A DNA stretch of 64,000 bases from assembly GCF_002078875.1 (NCBI RefSeq), contig NC_034411.1:35256115-35320114 (forward strand), given 5' to 3'. The notes below the pieces were generated by a model that did not search any database, was not told where the DNA came from, and saw only the letters and a program-made list of their open reading frames with translations. Source of the DNA: Numida meleagris. Lineage: Eukaryota; Chordata; Aves; Galliformes; Numididae. Shown here piece by piece: positions 12,301 through 27,300 of this stretch. The stretch's first letter is position 1. Each line of letters opens with the position of its first letter. A program made the translations under genes and the position numbers.

Positions 12301-15300
12301 AGCGCATGCCTTTCTTGTCTCCACTGAAACTTCTTTTCTGGTTTCCTCTACTTAAAATGTAGTTACAACAGCTGGAAACAGCTTATAACTCCTATAGACA
12401 TTTGCACTTTATATAGTACACAGTATTAGAAGTTCTACAGAAAAAATAAAACACAAAGTCCAGACTTTCGTTTTGACCTTTAAATCCTGTCAGAGGTATC
12501 AGAATATATTATTAATGACTGTGAATGAAAATGATTCCCACTCTATTTTTGATTACTTATTGTACTTGAAAACGATTTCAAAATTACCACTAACTAGAGA
12601 TGATGTCGATGGGCAACTAAAAGATGAAAAGTTTTAAGGGAATACAAACTGAGAGACACAGAGTATTATTCCTACAAAAGCTTATACAGTATGAAGAAGC
12701 TTTAAAACCGTTAACTTCAGCATATGCGTTACTGGTGCTGTACCTATTGCAATGTACTAGATCTATTAACAAAATGAAAGGACTGGATTTCTCACTAATG
12801 TTAAAATCAGCATAAAAGAAATAATTTTCAAATAAGTAACCTATAACACTATTCTATTCCTTAGTGCTTTTCCTTCAAAAGATATATACAGAAAACAGCC
12901 AGTTTCTCAGTGTAGACTTTAATGCCTTTTAAGTTTGTATGCCAAGCCACAGCTAAACACTAACTGCCCTCTCTTTCATTGTTAGGAAAGAAAAAAAGTT
13001 TACTTTTCTGGCACATCCATAAGCCTTGCCTGCAAGATACGCGCCTTGCACATAAACATGCAACCTGTAAATGTTATTACCATCAGACCGTGAACTATTT
13101 GGCTGATAAGACCACATAAGAAACATGCAATTAAGTGTAGCATAGAAGTTGCATGGGAAGATACTACATGAGAATTGGTTTCTGTCAAGTCAGTGTGTAG
13201 CACTAAGCACTTGACAGTATTGTGCCCTTTTCTACAAAATATTCTTTCCTCCTTTGCTCTTTGTTCCACAAGCCACTTTCACAGATGGCAAAATGTTGAA
13301 ATGTTTGCTTCACATAGAAGATTTTTGCAGGCATTTACTTTGTACATACAGTTATATAAATTATTTTCTCTATATTTAAAATGAAGGAGTAATTTTCTTG
13401 ACTGAATGCCGTTCCTAAATTCGGTACCAGTACTCTCTTACAGTGTGATTTCATAACAGTTTTAAGCCAGTCTAAGGCAACATTGCCAGTTTAAGATGCA
13501 GTCTTTTTGTCTTCTGATGATTAGCATTCATACAAATTCTCCTGCAGCAAATGATTCTTTTTCAAAAGGATCAGCTCCCTGAACTCTCTGATCCTGCGGG
13601 CACCTGAATTATCCCAAGCAAGGGCCTGGAGATGTGTGGATATGTAGCCAGGCAGAGCCACATGTTACCCCTCTGGAGAACTGCCTTTTCAGTAGCAGCA
13701 TAGACTCAGACCACATCAAAACCATTGTAAATCTGCACTCCGAGGCTCAGCTTGTTGATACAATACATCCAGACTTCAAGCTCCTACTGTTGAATCAAAA
13801 AATGATGCAGCTAAGTGATGCAGAGATCTGATTTGCTATGAACGCAGTCTGTCAATTTAAATTTGTTAAAAAAATCCAATGATTTTGGTACACTAATTTT
13901 ATACCAGCAAGCTTTGTGCTGAATCAGGTATCATCTGTCCCCCTGCAGCTGGCATAAAGTCAGCATAAACAGTGCATTGCATGCTCTGGCTAATTCAAAA
14001 GAAAAGTGACTGTGCGGCCACACCTGATCCACATCAGATCAGCACAGTTGAATGATCCAGTAGATCACAGATGCACTCTGAATGCCTGCTGAACAGCCAC
14101 CTCAAATTTTTCAGACATTCTGTTTGGGCAGACACACAACTTCCAGTCAAGCTACCATATTAGCCACAGGTCTGATACTCTGAAGCTGTTAACTCTCCCT
14201 GACTACTGTTGAAGTTAAGACCTGAGGAACAGTACTCTCTGCCTCCCAAGGATCAAGCCTCACATGAACAGCCTGGGAAAAAGCAGAGCTTCACATAACA
14301 ATTAGCTCCTCACGAAGACAATCTGAAAGAGAACATTAACTGTGAAGATATTTAACTTCCCCCTCATTCTACAGCAAAATACCACGTATTCCAACAATCT
14401 GACAATGTTGTGACCAAAAAGCAAGACCAAGCAAATATTATGTTAATGTTACATTGTACTTGATTTTGATTTGCTTAGATGTTACAGAAACATACCAATA
14501 AAAGACATGTTTATGTACCCACATATCACTGGAGCAAGATATAGACAGATGAGTAAAAAAAAAAAAAATCCAGCCTTATGGGTCCTTTACTGGTTTGGTT
14601 AACCATGGCATAGTTTTGGTATCATCCTGATTGAAACACTGTCTGCACATTAATATTAGAAATAATGGACAAGTAGTACACTAGTCAAGGGTTGGATTGT
14701 TGTTTTCTTTTTTGGTCAGGTTATTAATCTCTTCTTTATGCTGTCAAGATTTAAGGAGAAATATGTTTCAATAGCAACTTTAAAACTAAACTCACAAATT
14801 GCTACCGTTATGTTAAGTGCTAGATATCCCACTGTGCAGTTTTGCTTTGTGAATTTTTACCTTCTTCCATGCACACTTTTAGCCACTGATCGCACAGCCT
14901 TTCAGTGTTTTCTGCCTTTTCCTTTAAATAAACTGGCTCTGGCTCCTTCCATCTGGTTCCCCTTCCGTCAGCAACCCTGCACCTGTTCACACCTCCTCTC
15001 CTGTTGGATTCCACTGAACATTTCCTCCTCTGCCAGGGCTATTCTGGCACTCGCAACCTTTCTGTCATTCAATCCATCTGTCAGAAGTGAACTTTGTTTA
15101 CCGCAAGCTTCTGCTTTCTTCTTCAAGAAGCAAAGCCCCTCAAGGTCATTGTCAAATGAACTGTCGGTGTGGATTTAAATCCACTTCTGCTAACCAGCAG
15201 AAGATGAAGTTCTTTGCAGTTCTCTATTTATGAAGATCAGTTTGGGGTGTAAGAGAAATAATACAGAAGTAAAATAAGAGACTTTAATCATTTATTAACT

Positions 15301-18300
15301 CCAACAGCTAATATGTTTTTCTTCATATACATATTCCTCCTTGCTAAGACTGGCACAATCTCTGAGAAGGGCTTGCAAAACTACATAAAAAAGTGGAAAA
15401 GGAAAAAACATGACAATAAAAATAATAAACAAAAGCTTTTGATTCATTCTAACACTGCAACAAAGACACTGACTGAAAATGCAAAGATGAAATAGGAACA
15501 GCCAGTTAAGTTTATCAGTTTCCAAACTTACCTACAGATGTTTAAAATGCAACACCGTTTAAGGATAAAAAAAATCTTGAATATTTTTTCCTGCTTTTAA
15601 GCCTTGTATACACACATATGTATGTCTTTGTTAAAATATTGCCTTACACATTAAGATGAATTGTAAAGATTCTTTGTCAGGCCTGAGACTAAATTCATAT
15701 TGTCAACAGGATACATTATTTTTAGCAACTCCTGTGCCTGTATTTCTTTTCAGGAATAGATTCTGATAACTACAAACTCCTGAATTATTAACTAACCTCC
15801 TCAACAGTCTCACTCTTCTCAAATAAGAAACAACTTTCAATTTCACTGCCTGCATCTTGGGCATCCTTAAAAAAAACTGTGTACGGGGGGGAGGCAGGAA
15901 AAAAGAATTATCTCACCAAGATTAAATTTAGTACAAAAAATATAAATACATATTTAAGTTTTATAAGCAATTACAATGAAACAACCATTTCATTACTCTG
16001 TTAAAAAAAAAATGAATTTAAAGTAAAGCTTTCTGGGAGCAAATCCAGGAGATAATCCAATCTCATTAGCAGAAATGCAGTTATACTTATGTTAGGTCTG
16101 AATTTGACTCTAATAAAAATTGCATTGACAAGTACTACGTAAGTTTAGCTCAATAATAATTTAACACCGATACATCCCTTATATGGGGATTAGTCCCTCT
16201 ATTTGCAAGCAAATGTTTTATGATGTTATGATCTTCTTCCTCAGGAAACTACATGCAGGTCAAAAAAAGCACTGGAAATGGAAGAGGAACTCTGGGACAA
16301 AAAGAATACACGGCATTGTCCCACCTAATGACAAAGAAACTTTTAATCCTTATTTCAAGCCCTGTAGAAGGTATCTGAACAACAAGGAGCAGCTAATCAA
16401 GAACAGTTGCTCCTGTTTCTGCAAAAGCAGAGTTTGATACTCAAATCACCAGGATACCACAGGGGCGACCAATGGCAGCACGCTATTGAACTCGCCAGGC
16501 TGCCAGCACAGACAGGGAAAGGAGGTCAGCTCTGTCGAGAAGACGATGGCAGAAGCAGCCCTCATCTGCTCGCTCAGGACAGGCTTCTACCCGGCTCACG
16601 CTTCCCCCCAGCCAGTCACCGGCACCAGGGCACCGAGTGCAGGGGTGGTAAGAGCAGCGGAGCAGCCAGTGCTGGCATGCTCAGGTAATTTGCCTGCCTT
16701 CCTCCCTCCATCCACCAGCTACCTTCCACAGAGATGACAACCCTCATGTTGATGCTCTTAAATGTCAAGTTAGATCAAATCTCTAATTAAGGACCTTTTG
16801 GTTTCTCTGTTGAAATATTTTCTAGGTGAGAATTTCAGTAGCAGCATCTTGCATAAGGGAAGAAAAACAGCCACCGTGACAGCACAAAGTAAATGACTAC
16901 CAGTATGCTGTTAAAAGAGCAGGGCAGCTTTTAAAGTTAAGTTCATAAATACCAAGTGCTGATAGAAAAAGCATATTTCAGCTTATTGTAAAATCAAGCT
17001 TTTAGATAGACTTGAGAGAAAAGTCCCAGACTAGACAAGAAGGAGGGAAAAAATTAGAAACATTTCTCCAGTAGTGAATTCAGCCAAAAATCCAGCAGCT
17101 TTGAATACAAGTGCCCGAAAGATTATTATGGTTAAAAAAGATAAATCATTATCCTGTTGTCATTAGTCACACAAATAGAAAACATAATTTGAATGAAATC
17201 AAAGTAAATATTTGGTACACACACATAAACTTATTACTGTTAGTGCTGAATAATAGCTGCTCCGAACAAAGACCTTATAAAGATGCTTGTTTTCTACAGC
17301 AGTTAGTGTCTTCTATATTCCATCTGAATTCACTGCTCGTTCCCAAGCGCTCTAAGGATTGTCGCTCCCGAACCACCCTCTCCACGCAGCAGCATTTTGG
17401 CTGCCTCAGCAACCTGACGCGATGTATAAAAGATGAAATCATTAGAGAAATTTGATGTGACCAGTTGCAGTTTAAATGCCACGGTGAAAAATTTACATAA
17501 ATCTAGGAGTGAAATCTGAAAACATATTATTGTGTTTTTCTTGAGAAATTTGTACTGTAGGACAATAAATTAAGTTGTAAACCATGTTTGAATTCTTTAC
17601 AAATGAAAAAAGGTGATTTATAAAGACTTCGGTGTTCAAAATTAACAGATGATTTTGGATTTCTTTATTTGCTCACTTATCTTTTTTCTTCCTCTTTTAA
17701 ACTTCATCAGTAGCCTTTTAATGTTTGTACAATGATCTTAAATATGTTTAAATGACTAAAAAGAAAGATATTTAAATGTGTGTTATCCTGACACAACGTT
17801 TACAAGCTTCAAAATTTCTAAAAGGCATTGCCAGAACACGACAGAGTCGATTTATTTCAAATCCTTCAGTATCAGTCTTTGTAAAGCAGCATATGGTCTT
17901 ATCATGGCAGGTAAAATATTTTACCTTCTATAATAACGCAGAGCAGCTAATTTATCTACATGCTGTATAATGAGATAAACAATTTCAGCTGCACTATGAA
18001 AACCTATAGGAAAGGGAGAAAGCTATCTCCCCCACATTATTGATTTTTCTGCCTATACATTCATATAATTGCTAACAACAGAGGTAATTCTTTCTTCCAT
18101 CCCCTTCAATTACCTTAAAGCAAGACCTTCTTTTCAGTTGGGGAAATATTTGCAGTTTCTACAGCTGCAGCACAGCAGACTGAGACATTTTCACAGTGTT
18201 GCTCAGGGAAAAAGGAAGGAAAAAAGCCTTGCAAGATTATATTGCAAGCAAAGCAGAGTGAATGACAACTTTCAGAGCTACCACAATCATTTACTAATGT

Positions 18301-21300
18301 GCTGCTATACCAAATAAGTCTAATTTTTTCTGACAGTATCAAATTAGATTTATTGCAAAAAACTGCTGCATAAATAGCATATGGCTATGTTATACCATCT
18401 ATTTCAAATCCCTGTAATGTTTCCTCCCCTCCCTGCTCAAAATGAATAATTGAACCAATCTATAAACCTCCTGCAGAAGAGAGATGCACAAGTTCAAAAG
18501 CAGATGCAGGAGACGTACATTCCTTTTCTAATTGTCTAAAAAAAGTGTCCCACACCGTGATCAAATACAACTGGACAGTAGTAAGTCCGGTTTCCTTTGC
18601 TACACTTTGGGATGTTATTTCCCTCTTCCTTGATAAAATGTTGTTTTCATTTCTCTTTCAAGCTGACAGTCATTGACTTAGGGTATGAACCAGTAATCCC
18701 CCCTCACATGACCACCTCTTACTTGCAAAAGAAATCCTGTTGATTTTGATTTCTTACGTGAATAAAATTTTTCACGTCACTCAAGATCAGAAGGCTCAGA
18801 CCTTAATTCACTTCTCACAAGCTCTCATTTATGAAGAATTAAGTGCCGCCTCTGAGCAAAAACAAAACATCAGAAGACTGTTCTCACTCATTGGTGGGGC
18901 CCAACCCTGTGGGAAGCTGCCCACCTACAGCTCTTCCCCATTTCAGTAGAAGCAGAGTTTTCTCATCGTTTTGCCGGATCGGTCCCCATATCCACATGCT
19001 TTTGCATTTATACAGATCTCCAAGTTCGACATTTACCATGCCATCACAACAAAATGCAACCCCATGCATCCTTATATTGTGGGACGGGGTGAGAGCAAAT
19101 AACACTTGTGCAGGGCACGGGCAGCCTGATGCACCTTGCGGGGCTGGGCCGAAGGCTCAGGATGCCGCACGAGGCTGGGCAGCGAGCTCATGCCTCCCAT
19201 CACTGCGAGTAGCAGCCAGGCGCTCTACCCGCCCCAAAGTTTGTGCAGCTTCTGCCGAGAAAGACATTGCAAGGTCTTATCTCGGACCAACGGGCACACC
19301 ACTGCACACATCGCGGAAGGCTGCGGCTACCCTGCCGCTTGCCTCTCGGTGGTCAGTCCTCCCAGCTGCCCTATCTGTTACTGTCTGATTAGTTCTGCTA
19401 AGGAGCCCCTCCCCGGCCAGCTTTCCCCGCCATCTGTTCCACACGCGATGGCTGCTGCCCAGCAGCCTCGCGCTGCCCTCCTACCTGGCACCCGGCTCCC
19501 GGCCTTACCCCAAAGTGCTAACACAGGTTCTCGCTGCTGGCAGAGTCAGGATTTCATTACTACTACTTTGACAAGTGCAGGGTTGTTTGTAATTTCTCTT
19601 TTATCCTGATTTTGATTGTACAACCACCTCCCACTGATTCAGTTTGCTTCAGTTTTGTTGCTCACAGATTTTACTCTCCACATTAATCTCCCTCTGGCAT
19701 GTTACTGCATCTGTTCCCTTTTTTATTATTAATTTTCAAATTCCCACCATTTTTGACAAAAAGGAGGTAATCTACACTCTGCTTCTGCCCATTTCATTTT
19801 CTTTAATTTGGAAGATAAGTATGAAAGCATGCCAAAGAAGTTAATTCTCCGTTAACAGTTTATTTTCTGGCATCCCGATGCCTTTGTATATGAAAAACAG
19901 ATAGAAATAAATGTTGACTGAATCACAACAACACAGTTGCAACCATCCCTAAATGTAATGAAAAGTAAACATACGAAGCAAGACCTAAAAAGTTTATTAG
20001 TTATAGGAGTCGTTTCATGTTATCACTCCCCCCTGCATTTTAAAATAATGGTTTTGTGCAAAATTAGCAAACGTAAAAAAAACCTTCAAATCAATTACTG
20101 CTTACACCTCATTTCTGCTTTTCCCTTTTTTTCCCCTCCCCAATATAAGTGTTATTGGTCCTTTCATCAGTCAGCCAGTCTGGGAACATAAAACAATATC
20201 TCAGCCATTTAGTATTAGCGACAACATTTCTTTGACTGTTATCTTCTTTCCAGCAGAGTCGATGGACACTTTCTGATGTGCTAAAGCTGTTGGAAAAAGT
20301 CTGCTGCTATTGTTTACTAGAAAGCAATGCAACAACAGCAAACATCCAAACACATAAAAGATAATATCAGGCATTGTGCAAGTTCCTAGCTGACTATGTA
20401 GAACTAACTCCTACAAATCGAGAAGTTAGTTCATATAGTTTCAGAATTTAGTAGTATAGATCAAATGGGAAAAGTGATGTCTGAGGTACACATCAATTCT
20501 AGCAGTTCTAATAAGGAATGCTGGTGACATCACGAAGCACAACAGCAAAGCTGTGACTAAGTAATGCCACAGGAACCTGGAGGTGGAACGACAGATTTAC
20601 GTGCTTTATTTGTTATACATGCACTACAATTAGAGTTAATGGTGTTGTCGAAATTAGACAGAGGCTGCTAGACGGACCTGTGCATTGCAGGAAGGCTACA
20701 GCACTACTTAAATGTACTGTTCTCCCCAAATACCACAGTCTCTGATACACTGCTTTCTAGAAAATGTTTAATTTCTAAAAATAAGAGATAAAAGAAATTT
20801 CACAACTGAAAAGATCAAGAATTACAACATTCCCTTGTCTACTTTTTTCCTTCAAGAAAGTGGCGCAGGCACTCAGCCTGACATGCCACATTTAACTGAA
20901 CACAGAAGCACAGTTTCTTATATGGGTCAGTAACTTTTCTTCACCTAGAAGCCATTCAGTAGTGCTTGTAATGTTTTTTATATGCAAACAATAATAGTAA
21001 ATAATAAATAAAAAACAAATATACTTCAATTATATTCAATTACATCTCTCATTAAATTTTAGATGACATTACATCCAAGTGTATCTTAAGCCCTCTACCT
21101 ATCTCCACGTCTGAGAAAACACATGATGACACAGAAAAAGTTCAATTTTGAAATTCTGTAATTGCTCCAGTTCTTAAGATTTAACTGTTCTGGCATATGC
21201 AAACAAGAACTACATCTGACAAACTGAAGCGAGTAATAAATTCTGATTTGTTTTGTAACAAAAAGAGGAAAGACTTTTTAATGATGATTGCATTACACTA

Positions 21301-24300
21301 GAATTGTGAAAATTTTTATTAAATTAGATGACAAGCTAAAATCTGTGCAAGCTGTTAAGGTCTTGCATCTTTTATGTTATCTTTTCCACCAGCATACCAG
21401 CGTGCTTTTTAACAATTACTCTCTCATGAGCCAAGAACAATAGATCTGTATGTTTTATACTCCTTGAGGAATAGATTCACATAAGCTTAATCAGCAACAC
21501 TCAACCACGTCAAAGTAATGACAATTTAAAATTGACTTTAGAAGTAATTTCAGAAGATTTTTCTACCAAGGACACTACTAAAAGTAAATACAAAAAATCA
21601 AAACTAGGGTTAACTAAACAACAAAGTTACGCAAGTATGGTCAGATTCATAACATGGTGACATCTACAAAATTACATGACTGACAATTGAAACTACACTG
21701 CAAGGGTTCCATGTTTTCCCAGTTATTTGAAAACATACACATTAGAATTACTAACTAGATTCAATAGCAGGAAGGCATGTTAATAGCAAAGACTTCTAAG
21801 TAACATATTGCTCTAGAAACAAAGGTGACAGGAAAAGGCAAATTTAAACTCTGAGGCAATGGTTTAGAATAGCTAATTGTAACCTCTTTCTTGATTTTTT
21901 TTAACAAGTACATTTTGTTAACTTAGAAGCTGTTTAGCAGTTAATCAATCAACGGTGTTTGAAAAGTGGGATACAAGAAAAGAAGTGGGACTCCTGAAGA
22001 AGAGTGCAGCTCCGCAGAGCACTTCCTTTTTCTCACTAAGACGTAGATTGTACGCTCTTTCTCATTTAATCTGTTCGTATAATCTTTACTGTCTCGTGTT
22101 TGTATACTAAAATCTAAAGCTCTTGTATCCATTTTATTATTCTATTTATTTACAATATTCAAGCTTAGAATCAGTGGATTAGTAAATGACTTTTTTCATT
22201 AGTAATTTATTAAGTCATACAAAGCAAAGAATTCCTACTCTAACTCCTCAGCTACATATAATTTTTGCCACAACAAAGAAAGTTCACACAAGGCAACAGA
22301 AACACCATCCGCAACAGTGTAACAGCACTACAGGCCTCCCTCAAGTTAAGCTTTTAGAGGACACTTACAGTTGACCAGCTGTTTCTGTCCTGTAAATAGG
22401 GAAATCAGCAAGACAAGGCCAAGGCCAGAATACCCAAGAGATACACTGAATCAGCGCAATTTCTGCAACGACCTCCCACAGGCAGGACTCTAGAGCTTAA
22501 AATCTGTTTTCCTTGGCAAATGCCACAGTGAACGATTCCACAAGCCCCACAGGATTGCTATTACCACTACCCTTCAAGTGAGTATTTTCACTGGCACAGC
22601 TGCCATTTTAGGTGAAGGGAATAAAGAACGAAGGAGGACAGACTGCAAGTGAATCAAGTTCACATATGACAACTATGGATGTGCTGTGGCACTGAAAACA
22701 TACTGGCTTTACAACATAGAACTGTAATGCCATTAGAGACATGTAAATCTTGACCCTTCACTAGTACAGTAAGCTTGTTCTGCCAGAAGTGATCTGAGAA
22801 GGAGAGTAGAGGCTGAGGAAAAGTGTAATTTGAGTTGGGTATCTTTTCCTCTGTGACCTGGGGAAAACAGAAGACAGTGTGAGCAGATCTCCAACCCGAT
22901 GCTACCAATACAAGTACACAGGGACCAAGGGTAACAGTTCAGAAGCAATAAAGATCTCATCCTTCCCCAACCATCACTCATGACATTAGCATCACCTATT
23001 GTATTCCTGGAAAGCAGATAAGGAGAATATAAAAAAAACTAAAAAGTATTATAGAATTTGAGGAATATTAAGGAAAAATATTTGAATCAGTTTCCCAAGC
23101 TTTAATGTACATATATTTCTCATGATCATATCCCAGTATAGAAAACATTTTAATACCTAAAATGTACACTTAGAAGCAGAGAACATAATATGGACACAAA
23201 GTATAAAAAACAAAATTAATAAAGATTAGGACACTTCAGAAGAGTGGCCACACTAGGTCAAATGAAGCTGTACTAATTCAGTGTCTGTCTCAAAAAGCAG
23301 ATAAAAGTGGGTGTCTTTTAAAGACTGTAAGAACAGGGCCAGCACAGAGCATTACTTGCCCCAAATACTGTTCCCAGCCTCCAGTGATTTGCAGCTCACA
23401 AAATTCCCGAGTCACACACCATAGACCTTAAAGATACCTGAGTCATCTGTATGTTAGGTACCTACCCGGAGGTGCCACACTATGCAAAAGCAGCCGATAG
23501 TGCTCGTTTTTACAAGCCACACATTTTCACAAAAATCTCTGGCTAGTCAGACTTCCTCCAAGATATCCAGAGTTTTATTGCATATAATCAGGCTTTTGCT
23601 AAAAGGAGCGTGGTAAGCCATTTGGTTAACTATCACAACAAATCATTATTAATAAAGTTCTGCTAAATCAAAACTTTAGATATCTTAACAACTCACCCAA
23701 AACTTTTTTCAAGTTCATTAACCTCTAGCATATTTTTTCTCTAAATACAGGCTGTTAGAGTGGTACTTTCTTCCATCTGTTAAACTACCGTGCTCTGAAT
23801 TACACAGAAATGTAGCTGAATAAAAAATTGATTCATTGAATTCAATAGTTTAGATGAAGCTCTACTTTAATTTCCATTTCCTCAATGGAAGAATTTTCAT
23901 AAAGCCCTAAGAGTACAAGACTTGGATGAACATGCAGACATTCTGTTGAGTGATAAAAATCTGAGGGTGTTTTTCCCCTCCCAATTTAAACTAACTCAAC
24001 TTTTTGCCTAACGACTGAGTAAAAGTCTTCAGATTCGTATCTAGATACGCAATTTGCAGGTGAGAAGAGGGGAGGAGTTAGAAAAAAACCCAACACATAC
24101 ACAACCAAAATCTTCCAACAGTAGGGCAATAATGCCATATGTGACAAAAGAAAAAAAGAAACTAAACTCAAGCTGGAATGAATAATTGGCATGATAATCT
24201 TCTGTTGTTTTCTAGAAATGTGCAATGAATAATGTCACTTATCCACTGAACAAGTGACTTGAACATCCTCTTCACATACTTGAGTTTATCTCCTACGTGT

Positions 24301-27300
24301 AGACCGTAATATTACCTTTTGATTGTTTAATCTTCAAGGAAGGTTAACATAATGCGGTACATTTATATATTCCTTGTCATTCAGCTGCATAAACTTCCCA
24401 TTATTTATCTGCAAACTCCTACACTTAAGGGTGCTGCTGTACATTACAGTCTGAAATGACATTTTAAAGTATCCTTCTCCAAACAGTAACAATAACAATA
24501 AAGTAGCCATACTCTTCCCAGCTCTTCTTCCTGCCCACAAGAATGGTACCTCATCACTGGAGTTAAACATTACCTTTGTTCACTCTAGTAATTCACTTTT
24601 AGTAGCTATAGCTCATAACTCAGTCATTCAAGTCTCCACTCTTAATATGATTGAGGGCTGCCCATGCAATGATGGCAGCTATCAGCTGTGGGGAAAGCCT
24701 GTGGCAAAAACATTAGCAGAATGAAATTGGTACTATAGCATGTAATAGGATAAGGAGTACCTGGTGAGGTGCAGTTGGTGCTCAGATTTACTCAGCAGTT
24801 CTGTCAGTTTTAGGCACTCCTCTCTGGCTCCTGCCACATCCCGCTGGGCTTGTTCCAAATGCTGTTTGCTTCCATTCAGCTCTAATCCCAGTTTTTCTAT
24901 TTTCTTAGAAAATTGTAGAACCATAGAAAGTATATTTAAGAAAGGCATGGAAAAACATCTAGAGATAGTAAGTCTTAATGTGATAAAAACTCCTGAAAAG
25001 TAACATGTATTTTTGCTTTGATAAAAAAAAAAACAAGTAAATTAAAGTATTTGACATTGTATTCTTATGGAAAGCCAAAATGCAAATCATATCTATACTA
25101 TAAATTTATTAATACGCAATCAATGTTATTGTCCTCATGTGCTTAAGAGATACACGTATACAATCACTTTCTTATTTCCTCATGTGAATGCTTCCATTAT
25201 TTATATCAGTAACTAACTGCATCAGTAAGCCGGGAATCAAGCTCTTGTCACACTCTTAAAACATTACGCAAGATAATACAGGTAATTTTGTGACTTTACT
25301 GTTACAAAACAAGTTATTTATGACTGAATTCAAGACACTGGTCACTGTTAATACTGCCATATTCTTTACGTTATTAGTCCTTATAAATCAACTAAACCAA
25401 GAAAGTAAACCTAATTTAGGTAATGAGTATATTAATTTATTGCACATAGAACCATCAGGAAAGTTGCATGACTCGCATCTTTGATTCCAGTGAAGCACCC
25501 TGGACTTACTAATGCTAACTTAAGCATAGTATCAACACTTGAAACATTTTCTATAAACATCCTCAGAAGAAATAGAGTCCATGAATAACATTCAATACCT
25601 GTAGGAATACATTTGAAACATAATACTGTACTTTGTCCTAAGAGTGCCAATGTAGTACTGAATAAGCTAAAAATGTTTTTTTTTTTTTTAACATAGTAGC
25701 TATCTTACACAATCTCCCTACATAAATATTTATTAATTGTTGGAGCTGGAGAGAACTTGCATGTTTTTAAGTCATCTAAACTGTGAAAGGACATTTGTAG
25801 TGCAGAATAAAATTGTTCATGTAAGGAGTCAGTGCTGAATAGCTATTATACTTCAAATTCACACCATAACTTATTTTGTGATAGCTACTTCATGTAGACA
25901 AGCCTTAATATCTTGTTCAGTTAATTAAATTATTCATTCAAACAACCTACAAGAACAAATGAATGTAATCCAGTGCCAATATTTGCACTTGAAGCATCTT
26001 TGTAATAACGTTGTCTCTGTTCCTCTCATGAAAATGTTAACTCAAATCTCTTCCACTATGTTATGACGTTGCAGATAAACACAATTTCTCCATCCAGGAA
26101 AAGGCTTTATGATGTTTATGATGTTCTTTTATTTTTCCTTTGATTTTTTTTTTTAAGATATTGATTTTAGATACTGGTAATTACTGTATACTTTTTCCCC
26201 TAAGACCACTCAACAAAGGTTCGTGAAGAATGTTTTGATTAGAATTTGAATGTCAGCTTATTTTATGACACAGGACACCTCCCAAATTAAATTGGTAATT
26301 TCAACTTTGAATACAAAGTTAGTGAAAGTATCTGCAAGATCATTAGTATTCTTCCCCTTTAAAGACAGTAACAACCTATTACATTGTCAGAACATTTTCA
26401 AACCAAGCATGCAAAAGTATTCAGCTACATACACTTGTCTTTTCACTTACTTTCAGAGACTTCTGCATACTTTAAGTAGAACAACAGAAGTCTCAGCAAG
26501 TTCTCTGCGCTCTAGTCTTCTCAGTGGCAGTAGTTTGGCAGTATTATTTCTCCATTCATTGTAAACTAGGACATGACTTTTTCCCATGTTTTTACAAGCT
26601 AAAAACAGTGAAGTCCTGCAACACTCTTTAAGACTTGCTTTAAAAATATACCTACTCAGTACATCTTTCAAAAAAAAAACAACCAAAAATATGAATTAGT
26701 TGAAAAGAATCAACTAAGTATTTGAAAAAGCATAACCACAGCTGTGAATATAAATACCCTTCACTGCCACTCCATCAGGGAAAAGCCTCAGCGAACAGAA
26801 GGGCTTTACACCATTCCCTCAAGTTAAACAAGCTCAGTCAGGTTTTGACAGAGACCTACAGAAGGAAGCAAATTCAGAGTACAAGAATCTCCGGTGAAAA
26901 TGTTCTATCAGCCAGATGTTCAACCTTCAGGTTTCAACCCTAAAATGCATCCACAGATTTCAGCTGTAATGGATATGCAGAGCAAAAGAAATGAATTTTC
27001 AATCAATGACTCCATAACAGGATCTTTAAAGACTCACAGGGGTCTTACAACTTCCATAAAAAGTGACAAGGAAGCAAACATAGGCTTTCAAGACCAATTT
27101 TACTTCTGCTACTTTCAACAGCAACCCCAACATTCGGCATCAGATGCTTCCTTCCAAACACATACAGGGGCATATACATGTGTTTGTGCATATGTACATA
27201 CAAATATATCTTAAATACCAGTATTTAGAGGTCGTCACAATGCGAGTGATGAGAAGAATAGGAATTCCAACCTGGAAGTGGCCATAGCAGAACGAGCAGA

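Larger units (their letters stand above)
5630..24760 (-). other. SDCCAG8: Intron 13 of SDCCAG8 (19 kb)
   Basis: This is the longest intron in the window. It contains the right arm of the inverted repeat (6071-6132), mononucleotide A tracts (7207-7220, 11279-11289, 14556-14569) and CpG-richer patches at 16430-16740 and 17335-17425. An isolated CpG island lies at about 19080-19525. No CR1, LTR or exon was recognised. Scattered open frames up to 181 codons show no family resemblance. Confidence 0.85.

Noticed and set aside
13634..13831. A 65-codon open frame with ordinary-looking protein composition
   Set aside because: No consensus splice sites of the right phase were found to join it to SDCCAG8, it is on the opposite strand, and no family was recognised.
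14738..15178. Open frame of 146 codons on the plus strand
   Set aside because: It shows no recognisable motif, and its Leu/Ser/Phe-rich composition fits a chance frame in pyrimidine-rich intron. It lies antisense inside intron 13 without promoter or splice context.
18843..19609. Open frames of 181 and 157 codons on the plus strand
   Set aside because: They overlap each other in different phases, lie over the GC-rich island, and show no domain or family resemblance.
26894..27214. Open frame of 106 codons on the plus strand, overlapping another of 73
   Set aside because: No family resemblance. The C-terminal part comes from a CA/TG-rich low-complexity stretch.
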